Below are positions 54,009 through 64,000 of a stretch of 64,000 nt of DNA, piece by piece. Source of the stretch: Trogon surrucura (lineage: Eukaryota; Chordata; Aves; Trogoniformes; Trogonidae); assembly GCA_020746105.1 (NCBI GenBank), contig CM036621.1, positions 25,997,501 through 26,061,500 of the forward strand, read 5' to 3'. The notes beneath the pieces are model-generated. The model saw only the letters and a program-made list of their open reading frames with translations, was not told the DNA's origin and did no database searches. Both the position numbers and the translations under genes were made by a program. Numbering within the stretch: position 1 is the stretch's first letter; each line of letters starts with the position of its first letter.

Positions 54009-54849
54009 TGTCGCGGGTTAGGGCTGGGCTGGCCACTAACGCGGACAGACGCTCTCTAACCCCCTCTTCCCCCCCCAAACAGGAAGAGAAAAGGGAATGA
54101 GGCAGAGAGACTTTACGGATGAGAGAAGAAAAAAACTAGAACTAGAACAGCTTTAATGAAAGTAATAGGAATAATGGTAAAAACATAAAAGTAAAGAACT
54201 ATATACAACTATAGATAATAGCCCGATATCAAACCCGACTCCCTCCCCCAATAGAAATCACCACTGGTGCTGCAGAGCAGGAGGCACTGGGGAAACCCCA
54301 GGCTCAGCGGCGGCGGGAGCTGGATACAGGGAGCTGGATTCGGGAACTCAGGATCCGGATCAAAATCAGGAGGTCAGATGGAGTCCTCTCTGGACACCGG
54401 CCATTGCAGAAAAGAAGGGCGAAAAGGCCGTAAAAGGCAAAAGGGGCAAAAGGGCCGAAAAGGAGGCGAAACTCTCGTGATCACTCAATTTATACTAAAT
54501 ATGACGTATATGGGATGGAATACTCTCGTTGGTCACCTGTCCTGTCTGTTACCCCCCGGAGGTGCCACCTTTTACTTCCTTGTGCCCCCCTCTTACTACC
54601 CAGCACCCCCAGCGTGGCACACAAGAGCCAGCAGTGGCCTTGGTCACTATAGGAATAAGTATAAGCAAGAGCCTTTCTACATACCAGTCCCAGGCAGTAA
54701 CTGTAAACATCAGGTGTTATCACTGCCAGTAGCACACACTGTCTGCGAAAACATGCTGCTGACTTCAGAACGTGCAGCCTTTTAGAAGACACTAAACTGA
54801 AAAGTAAAATTCACTAAACAGGACTGGGTTTTTAGCTAAACCCAGGACA
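54009..54849 (-). mobile_element. Solo LTR, 0.84 kb, family B
   Basis: Read on the minus strand it begins TGTCCTGGGTTTAGC and ends CCGCGACA, and it is flanked by perfect 5-bp duplications caacc at 54004-54008 and 54850-54854. A TATA-like tagtataaatt (reverse of 54488-54498) and ATTAAA (reverse near 54153) support minus orientation. The start resembles the abundant avian LTRs that open TGTCCTGG. No internal genes are adjacent. It contains purine-rich aaaaggc-type short repeats at 54410-54470. Confidence 0.9.
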
Positions 54850-55063
54850 CAACCCAAATAAACATGGTTCATTTTGGAAAAATACTGATCATATTTTTTT
54901 GTCTTCAGCTAACTAAATACTGTGTAGGCAAAATAAATGTCTGTTTCAGTTGAAGATAAATGGAGCAGAATAAAATAATTAGGTTTTGAGATCTTTTTAT
55001 TTTTAAAGTTAGACTTGCAACAACTTTTCTTTTTCTTGAAACTGGTTGTCTTTATCTTTACAG

Positions 55064-55108
55064 AGAAGAACCGAAGATAAAACTTAACATCAAACTCCTC
55101 AAAATCAG
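55064..55108 (+). other. Candidate last coding exon, unrecognised
   Basis: A strong acceptor (ttttctttttcttgaaactgg then ttatctttacag). With two-base entry it completes a codon with the G left by the block at 52937-53030 and reads E-K-N-R-R then TAA. A GTACCT donor follows at 55109, so it may be internal. Support comes only from phase and splice signals. Confidence 0.25.
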
Positions 55109-55484
55109 GTACCTCTCAAAAACAGTGTATGGCCAAGAAATGTGACCTTTAGCCTTTTTGAAATCTTTTTTTTTTTTTTTTTAAATAGCATGGTTTTCCT
55201 GTTAAGAATGTCTCATTTGGTGTTCAGACTTTTTTTTATATGAATTTGAGACATTGTCAGCTACTCTGAAGAACTGGCATTGCAAAGCTACAAAGTTAAT
55301 GTTCACTTCCTCCTCACCCCAGTATTAACTTTCTTTCAGTTTCTTCTCATGCCATAGGAGTTAGGACTAACTAACAACTTGTATTTCTTGCATGAAGAAA
55401 ACTTCCACTTACCAGGATGGTCTGTGGGCTCTTGTTAGAGCACGTGGCCAAATCTTTCCCATACTGGCAATGAAGTCCTTTCCA

Positions 55485-56414
55485 TAGAATCACAGAATCA
55501 CAGAATGTTAGAGGTTGGAAGGGACCTCAAAGATCATCTAGTCCAACCCCCCTGCCAGAGCAGGATCACCTACAGTAGAGCGCACAGGAACGCGTCCAGG
55601 CAGGTTTTGAATGTCTCCAAAGAAGGAGATTCCACAACCTCCCTGGGCAGCCTGTTCCAGGGCTCGGTCACCCTCACAGTAAAAAAGTTTTTCCTCATAT
55701 TTTTCTGGAACCTCCTGTGTTCCAGCTTCCACCCATTGCCTCTTGTCCTGTCAGTGGACGCTGCTGAAAAGAGCCTGGCTCCATCCTCCTGACATTCCCC
55801 CTTGACATATTTATAAACATTAATGAGGTCACCCCTCAGCCTCCTCTTCTCCAAGCTAAAGAGATCCAGCTCCTTCAGCCTTTCCTCATAAGGGAGATGC
55901 TCTACTCCCTTCACCATCTTTGTGGCTCTACGCTGGACTCTCTCAAGCAGCTCCCTGTCCTTCTTGAACTGAGGGGCCCAGAACTGGACACAATATTCCA
56001 GATGCGGCCTCACCAGGGCAGAGTAGAGGGGCAGGAGGACCTCTCTTGACCTACTTGCTACTCCCCTTCTAATACACCCCAGGATGCCATTGGCCTTCTT
56101 GGCCACGAGGGCACATTGCTGGCTCATGGTCATCCTGCTGTCCACCAGAACCCCCAGGTCCCTTTCCCCTGCGCTGCTCTCCAGCAGGGCAGTCCCCAAC
56201 CTATATTGGCACATGGGGTTATTTTTTCCCAAGTGCAAAACGCTACACTTGCCCTTATTAAACTTCATATGGTGTGTCAACCACTCCTCCCAATTTCGTA
56301 TCATCAGCAAACTTGCTGACAACATTCTCTAATCCCTCATCCAGATCATTGATAAATATATTGAACAGCACCGGCCCGAGCACTGACCCCTGAGGGACCC
56401 CACTAGACACAGGC
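55485..56414 (-). mobile_element. CR1 LINE, mosaic copy (right arm)
   Basis: It has the same 5' truncation point and the same ~62-bp internal deletion as the copy at 22060-22990. Its last ~420 bp differ from both that copy and the intron-3 copy at 11 sites, including two coding changes near the C-terminus (HWNRL to PWNRL, TRLDA to TCLDA). It therefore looks like the join of a duplicated CR1 with the 3' end of a different CR1. Confidence 0.85.
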
Positions 56415-57615
56415 GTAGGTTGATCCCAGGAAAAGGACAACAGCTCTGTAATGCCATTGTGCTCCTTTGTCCTTTGGGCTTCTGTTCCATAAGCAGGTTT
56501 GAAGATTTGGGTTGATCTTTGCTTATATTATATTTGCATTCTATGAATATTATCATTGTGGCTCAGAAAAGTATTGTTTCTTTTGTAATGTGCGGTTTTG
56601 ACTTCCATTATTTTTGCTTCCATTCTTAAAGCTTGTAATTGGCCACAGCTACAAGGGCATGATACAAGCTGGTAATTCTAGCAATATTTGAGTTACCTGG
56701 CTGCTCTGTCAGGTTTATGTATTCAGCTGAACTGCATGTCCAGGTTGAGTCAGGAAGAACTCACTTCAGAAGACAAACCACCATCAAAGGTTCCTACGTG
56801 GCAGAAGATGAGGAGAAAAGCTGTGCATTGCTAACTGGGTGGTGGTCAGCTTGTTTGAATTTAGGAGTGAATTTCATACTAATGCAGTGGCTATTCAAGT
56901 GTGACTGGAAATGCATGTAAATTGGGTTAGATTCTTTAACATGGCTGGCTGATTCTCAAGTGAATTTTGCTAGATGAACTGTGTAATCACGTCATTGTAT
57001 TACAAAGCTATGAGATGTGTACTGCTTGCATAGATGTTTGGTAAATGAAAATTATTACCGTAATTCTGAGCTCAGTAGACCTTTTAATGTTAGAAGGAGA
57101 AAGAGGCTGTCTCTCCACTGGTCACTGTGATGAAGGCCAAGATATTCTATCAGCAAAAGCCTTTGAGTTTTCCTTTTAGATTCACAGAAGCATGGTCAAC
57201 TGTTAAAATGGATTTTGCTAAGTTATTCAAATTTTTTTAACCCTATGCAGATAAATTAGTTGACAATGTGGAATAACAGAGCTGGAGGCTTTCTTGCTCA
57301 GTGATGAAATTATAAGTCTTCCTAACAATGCTGATAAATACTTAAGATTTTTTTTCAGTAATGCTTCTCTAAATCCTGCTTCTGGCTCACACACAGCTAT
57401 GACCAAATCTAAAAGCTGTTATAAATATGACTCACGCTTTGTAACATCTACTAAGTGTTGTATATATTTGAGCAGAGTTTTCAACTCTATTACCCTTTAT
57501 TACATGCAGTTGTTGTTGCAAGTCAAGTATATATCTAAAACTTAGGCATTTTAAACCACTAGAATCTGTGGTGCTTGGCTAAAAACATTAGAAAGCAAGA
57601 TCTTTTGAGACAGTG
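55486..57615 (-). repeat. Inverted duplication, right arm
   Basis: Reverse complement of 20859-22988. It is identical as far as compared from 55904 to 57615; 11 substitutions lie between 55486 and 55903. The right edge coincides with the LTR at 57614 (shared GACAGTG). The left edge is the CR1 3' terminus, beyond which the arms are unrelated. Confidence 0.93.
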
Positions 57616-58801
57616 TCGTGGGTTGACCCTGGCCGGCCGCCAGGTACCCACACAGCCGCTCACTCACTCCCCCCTTCACTGCTGAACAGGGGGAGAAAAT
57701 ATCTCCAAGGGCGCAGGGTTTGAGATAAGGACAGGGAGATCATCCTCATTTACTGTCCCGGGCAAAACACACTCAGTTTTGGGGAAATTAGGTACATTTA
57801 TTAAGAGAACTAATCAGAGAGGAGTAGTGAGAAGTGAGAAAGAGCAAACAGATCTTAAACAGAACACCTTCCCCCCCATCCCTCCCTTCTTCCCGGGCTT
57901 AACATCAATCCCGGTTTCTCCACCTCCTCCCCCTGAGCGGCGCAGGGGGACAGGGAATGGGGGTTACGGTCAGTTCATCCGATGTTGGTTCCACCGCTTC
58001 TTCACTCCGGGGGAGGACTCTTCACTCTTCCCCAGGGCCACTGTGGGGTCCCTCTCACGGGAGACAAGCTTCACGCTCTCTTCTCCAGTGTGAGTCGTCC
58101 CATGAAGGGCAATTCATCACAAACTGCCCAACGCGAGACACCTCACTAGGGGCAGCCCACCCCTCGTGAGTCTGAGGCACAGTCCTTCAGGGGAAACTGC
58201 TCCAGCGTGAGCCGCCCGCAACGTCCCAAAAGTCCCACCAGCCAACCTGCTCCAGCGTGGGCATTCCTCTCTTCCACGGGCTACAGGTTCCGGCAGCGAC
58301 TTGCTCTGGTGCGGGCTTCCCACGGGCTACAGTCCCCTTTCAGGCAATCCACCCACACGGCGTGGAATCCTCAGTGGACATCTACGCGGTGATCCTCATG
58401 GTGGACATCTGCACCTCGCCCATGGGCTGCAGGGGGACAACCCGCTTCTCCATGGTCTTCACCACGGACCCGGGGGACTCCTTCTGCTCCGGCGCCTGGA
58501 GCTCATCCTCCCCCCACCTCCTTCTTCACTGACCTTGGTGTCTGCACAGATTCTCACTCCTCCATCTCTGTGCCAGCTGTTATGGCGCAGTTCTTTTTCC
58601 CGTTCTTAAATATGTTTTTCACAGAGGTGTTCCTCTGCTATCAACTTACTGATAGGCTCAGCCTTGGCCAGCGGCGGGTCCCTCTTTGGAGCTGGTTGGC
58701 ATTGGCTCTATCAATCTTGGGGAGCTTCTAGCAGCTTCTTACAGAAGCCACCCTGCAGCTCCCCCCTCGTCGCTGGAATCTGGCCAGGCCAAACCAAAAC
58801 A
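57614..58801 (-). mobile_element. Solo LTR, 1.19 kb, family A (minus copy)
   Basis: Perfect 5-bp duplications gacag at 57609-57613 and 58802-58806 flank TGTCGTGG...CCAAAACA. Orientation is minus: TTTATT at 57797-57802 is the reversed AATAAA and a reversed TATA-like word lies near 58608. It is the full-length partner of 49032-50217, with substitutions and few indels between them. No internal genes are adjacent. Confidence 0.92.
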
Positions 58802-58806
58802 GACAG

Positions 58807-61800
58807 CTATTTAAAAGCTTGATATTTCAGAAAGAATTCCCTGAAAAAATACTGTTTTCATTTTTATATGACTATTTCCAAGCTTTCTTAACTCTCATAC
58901 TGAGGAAAAAAATAAATATTGGCATCCTGAATCCCAGGAAAATTCGAATAATCTTCAGTGTCAGTACTCATTTATTCCAAGTATGAAGATATAAAAAGAA
59001 GACCACAAAACAAACCGCACTGTAGGAAAGCTGAGGTTCCAATCCTTTTTCTTTTTTAATTTTTAACAACTTGAGCTCCCTTTGCTCCACAGCAGACAAG
59101 TACGTGTGTATGGTTTAGAAATCTGGTTTTCATGCCTCTCTTGAAATAAGGCAAATTTTTGTTTCCTTAGGTGGGAGCTTTCTAAGGAAATGCCTGGTTT
59201 TTAGAGGGTTTTTTTGCCCCTGAAATACAAATTTTAAAAAAAATAAACCCCTTTCCACTCCATTTGGAAGAGATGGTAAAACCATCTGCACGTAGAAGGT
59301 TTCTCTTCATGAATTTCATCTTTCTTATTTAAGCAGCATTGGCTGTCTTACTTCTGAATGCTTGTAGAGTGTTTTGTGATCTGAGATAAGAGGATGTTAA
59401 GTGTAGTTTTATATCACTTGGCCATTTATAGCACAATGAAGAGAATGATGCTTTGTCATATTCTCTAAGACTCTATAGCCATTATTGGTTTATTTTTCCC
59501 CCTTTCCTGTGTAGAAATCATCCTCTTAAAAACAAATGAACAATAACCCACACATGCAAACAACAAACAAAAAACCCCACCAAAAAACCCACAACAAAAA
59601 AACCTAACAAAACCAAAATAAGCCCCAAATAAAACAACGAGAAAACTCCACCTGTGAAGACACTTTCCAAATATGCAGATAATGTTGCCTTGAGTGATTT
59701 ATGCCCCCCAAGTCTCTAGACCCTGAAGGCTCTGACCATTGTTTGTCATTCCAGCAATGGTGTGTTTGTAGATACAGTATGTTCTGTGTAGGGACCCATG
59801 TCTGACTAAAACTTTATTTTAAGAAGAAAAAAGAAAGCTTAATTGATAGGCCAGTTGAAAGAGTGTGATTTATGACTGCTGTGAGACAGACTCTCTATGT
59901 AACCTGCTGCACCTGTATTCACATGGTAACTTGGAAGTCCAGGGTTTACCCTAGAACACCCTGGAGGGCAATTTAAGCCCTGACTGAACCAGTTTTGGTG
60001 AATTTAACCAGCTGGACACAGCCAGTAAGTAGTAAGCTGGGAGGAATTGAATCCTGCTGATGACTCAATATGTTTTCTTGCAACAATACTATGTTTTTTG
60101 GAAGGTAGCTTCTCTGCTCTGAAAGTTTGATTTGATGTTCTCTGGGTGGTGTCTCATCTTTTTGTCTCATCTCCCTAACTGCCATGTGTGTTTGATCCAG
60201 CTGGAATCGGTAACTTGGAATTTTTTAGTTAATGGCAGATGCTTCAAAGGAATGAGAAGCTCTCCAGAAGGCAGAGAGGGAGAAGCAGTAGAATGAGCTC
60301 TTGTGGTTGTGGTGTGAAAAGCTGATGTACATATGTCAACAAAGTTTGTCTCTAGCTAGTCTAGGTTTGACAAAACAGTACCGGGGAGCTTTTTGGATAC
60401 ATTAGAGGCTCTGAAATAATTTCTAGACCAAAAAAATATCTCTAGGCACATATATCTTAAGATGAGTTTTCAGCTTGGTGTGTTGAAGTTATGCTGTAAA
60501 ATCTCAGGTGAGAGCAGTGAGAAGCAGCAGGGATTTTTCCCCTTAGAAAGGGTTGATAGCTTTGGCATCTAGATGGTCCTTTTAAAGGAGGCAAAAGGTC
60601 AGAGTAGGTCGAAGGTTATGCTGTAAGCACATGCAAATACATTGTAATACAAATAATTGAGATAACAGATATGTTTATTTATCTGAAACAGTCTTGAAGC
60701 AGATCTGAGATCCTTAATGTAATTTCAATATGAGATTTGCCCACAGAATATGAACCAAGGCAGGTATGTGCTGGGAAGAGGTGAGAACAATCTGAGAATG
60801 AACTATAGAAAACAGATTTACTTGTGCTCAGGTTTGCCTACAGCTGACCACACATCTACCTAACCAGTCTTTCAGCAATGTTTGGATTTCTGCTCTAAAC
60901 TAGCTGCCCTGTGCCTAGGTCCTTTTGTCAGGTTTTTCATTGAGAAAGCAACACCAGATCAGGGGAAACAAAGCCTGCTGCTTCTCCCTTAACCCCAGAC
61001 TGTATCAAGTCCTCAGGTAGTTGAAGCTCTTGTCTGGAAAGCTGAAGTCACATACGAATGGGTAGATGTTGAAGTCACTATGACCCATGCTCTTGCCAGT
61101 GGGAATGGCTGGTCAAACAGAACTGCAACCAGCTATTTAACACTATAGGAGCAAAATGTATTTACCACAGCAATAAAGTACCTCATTTTTGTGACAAGTT
61201 GTTGTAATTGCTTTGAACTAGATGTATGTTGCCTAGTGTGCTGTTACAGGGCTATGTAGAAGTTGCTAGAAAACCTGAATTAGAAAAATTTATGACAACA
61301 GGTAAATTGTAAAATCTCTACTAAATGCTGGAGATCACACCCACAAGTTCTGTGCAGTAAATCAAGACTGAAGCAACAAAGCATCAAATTCTTGTCAAAC
61401 TCTTTTGGTAAACAGTTTTATCAAATCATTTTATGTTCACAGTTGAACCTTTGTAATAAAAGCTCTAGACTGGGGCTTGTCATCTTGTTTACTTCTTGAC
61501 TGCACTATAAACTTCCTTCATGTCCTTGGGAGAGTTGCTCAGTATAAATTCTGTCAGTTTTTCATTGATGACAACATGACTATGGTTTTCCTTCTCTTCC
61601 CCATTTTGTCTGTTCAAGATTGCAACTTCTTGACTAGTCACTATTTCCATAACTCCTCATTCCACCTGCAGCTTGTATAAAATGATGTAAAATAACTTTA
61701 AAAAATCATGTCATGAAATCATATTATTCACTCATCTGTTCTTATAAAGACTCTTTAAAAATGTTGGGTTTTTTATTTCCCTCTCTCAGCTTTGTGTACC

Positions 61801-64000
61801 ACAGCTTAAAGGAAAAAAAAATAGAAATTTGTCACAATGTTGTCTTGTTGCAAGGCGTGGATTGTGTTTAGTCAAGCTCTTTATATAAGTTGAAGAAATG
61901 TGTAATTCTCTCTGCTTTCTCAAAGTACTTCAGCTAGCAGAACATAAGAGTATGTGAATAGGTTGTTGAGAGCATGAACAACTTGATCTGTTCACAGAAC
62001 TCAAGTCAGGAAAACCAAATGTTTGGGTGTAGGAAAAGCCTCTAGGTCTGCCTGTTTTTCATTCTCTAACTCAATACTGCAATTGTCTCTGTCTCTTGAC
62101 AATCTTATGAAAGGTGTTCAGGTGTTGATTATAGACTGTTCTAGGTTCAAGTACCACAGAACTCTGTTCATTCATATATATGATTTTGAGGTGGTACTTG
62201 AACCAGTGTCCTCTGAGAGGTTCACTTCTGTTTATAGTGTTTATAATGCGAATGCATGGTAGCAAGTGTGTCTGGCAGGGATAGAGCTAAAGCCTTTAAC
62301 TTCCTCTCTCTAGACCACCAGATGTTTTTCAGCATACTAACAAGGATGGGTGGATTAGCAAGTGCTTCATGCGGTAAGGCTAATGAGGTTCATTGGCAAT
62401 TGGGGATGAGAAACAGCAGGGGAGGAGTAGGAGAGATCGGGGGCTGGAAGAGGGTGATGGTGGGGTTTCTGGCTGAATATGACTGCCCAATCTATGCTGT
62501 AGTTGCCTGTTCTTTTTTGTTCTATGACTAATGGAAACTACTTTTTAATATATACATATATATGCCATTGGTGATGAATACTGTGGAGTTCTTTCTCCTC
62601 GCTTGTGAACACTGATGTCTGTGGCTTAACTGCTTTGTCATCTCTGGACTGCAGTTCTTAATGTTTCATTTCAGTTTTGGGTAATTGTATTGCCTGCACA
62701 CACACTCGGTAGTCAAGAGTGTCCTGAGAGAGATTGTGCCCTAAACTGCCAACAACTCACCTTAACGGGGTGGACCACAGATGGTGCAAGTTTCTCTTCC
62801 AAAGTTCCTCTGTTCCAACTGGGGTGTCAGGATGAGTTAACCAGATTAATTTGGTCAGTGCAGCTGAGTTGATTGTGATGATACCAAAGTTGGTGGAAGG
62901 CACTGAACAAAATAGCTCTGCCAAATCTCTAACTGTTCAGTATCTTCCCATGTTCTCCCTCAAGAAAGTTTTAAAACCTCTTACTTTCCAGAGTGTTTTT
63001 CTGGAATTGAACACTCTTCTCCAGCCATATAAAAGCAGGAGTTCTTGCAAAGCATTGTGTAGATGCGGGAGTTTTACATGTAGGCAGTAAGAAAATTTGT
63101 CATGATAGGGTCATAAGATGCATTGCTCTATCAAGCTGAAGGGCAAACAGAAATATCTGACATCAAGAAAGATCCACTGTTTACCTCATTCCTAAAATGT
63201 CTGTTATAGTTGTTTGTTTAGATTACAAGAAATACTGCCTTGAAAATCCTTTGAATCCTCTGCTGTATAAGAGAAAGTACATGTTTTAAAATATACAGTA
63301 GTAATAAAGATGTGCAGTTTCTATTCTAACTCAGCTGTAGGTACTGTTCTTTCAATGCCTCAGTCTGCCATATCGGGTCTAAAACAATTACAGCTTTCTA
63401 GCTCTTCTAACCAATAATGTCAAAACTACTCCATCAAAATGGTCATATGTGAGTACAAATGAATGGAACTTTACTGCATGTTTGGTGTTTAGAAAATAGG
63501 AATGGTTAAATTGTCATTGCTAAAAGATCAAGAAAAAGGATAGTAAGTAAACCCAAGAGCAGGACTCGCAAAACACTAGCACTGTAAACAGCTAATACGT
63601 GTATTCCCTTTATTTTGTGTGTTTATCTGTATTCCTTCCATGGCTAGAAACATGCCCAGTGGTTCTAAATTTCTCCTTTCATGGCACTGTGCAAATTGAG
63701 CAAATCTTGAGTGGCAGTGGGCCATTTAGCAAGTCTGCAGTATTCACAATTTCTTTTCCAGATTAGGATGTGTCAAGTGATTTGAGTTTTTTTGATTCAC
63801 ATAGACATTTAAGAAGTCTTCTAGGAAAAGAGAAATATAGATCAAATTTGGCTTCCAAATGGTCACTTAGGCCCAGGTCTAGGGATAAAAAGTTTTACAG
63901 AGCTTCCTTGTTACTACTGAGATCTGTAGGGTCCTCAGTCTGAAGTCTCATTTCTTTTTTAGGGCTTTCTGGTCCAGTGATAGAGTTGGGATGGGCAGAG
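58807..64000. other. Intergenic, no gene seen
   Basis: AT-rich sequence with an A/C-rich stretch at 59521-59650 and a 14-bp inverted repeat at 62144-62204. No gene or mobile element is recognised. Confidence 0.65.
62144..62204. repeat. Perfect 14-bp inverted repeat with 33-bp loop
   Basis: GGTTCAAGTACCAC at 62144-62157 pairs exactly with GTGGTACTTGAACC at 62191-62204. Confidence 0.85.

Noticed and set aside
49032-58801. A complete provirus between the two similar LTRs
   Set aside because: The LTRs are in opposite orientation, each has its own target duplication, and no gag, pol or env-like frame lies between them.

Overview
This is a window of nuclear DNA from a bird. Eukaryotic splice sites, many CR1 non-LTR retrotransposon copies (the dominant avian LINE) and avian-type solo retroviral LTRs with 5-bp target-site duplications all point that way. 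The large, recently active CR1 load and the LTR types suggest a non-galliform bird. That last point is inference, and the species cannot be fixed from sequence alone.

Left part (1-17.1 kb): two known housekeeping genes lie head to head across a shared CpG-rich promoter. On the minus strand, the first eight coding exons of POLR3A (largest subunit of RNA polymerase III, residues 1-395) run from 10235 down to 429 and the gene continues off the left edge. On the plus strand, RPS24 (ribosomal protein eS24) runs from about 10807 to about 17075. Every splice phase closes. RPS24 has a start codon alone in exon 1, a 3-nt and an 18-nt microexon, and a distant terminal exon; the stop codon is carried by the microexon. 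The same POLR3A/RPS24 head-to-head pair is known from other vertebrates. POLR3A introns hold CR1 insertions, including a 2.5-kb copy with an uninterrupted 805-codon ORF2 in intron 3 and a copy with an inverted 5' part in intron 6.

Right part (17.1-64 kb): no recognised protein gene. It holds old CR1 fragments, four or five LTRs, short repeats and long AT-rich stretches, consistent with the gene-poor interval known beyond RPS24 in other vertebrates. Four or five exon-like blocks on the plus strand (25.1, 27.9, 29.1, 52.9 and 55.1 kb) have splice signals and open, phase-compatible frames. They may be an unannotated transcript, but this is a hypothesis found by eye.

The most unusual structure is an inverted duplication. 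Bases 20859-22988 reappear in reverse at 55486-57615 with no net length change. I saw no difference over the first ~1.7 kb. The left arm contains a 5'-truncated, internally deleted CR1. The right arm carries the same CR1, but its last ~420 bp are about 2.6% different. The other end of the right arm stops exactly at the edge of a solo LTR, where a 7-bp match (GACAGTG) spans the LTR target site. This looks like a recent copy-and-paste repair patch with CR1 homology at one end and microhomology at the other, or an assembly artefact; long reads would tell.
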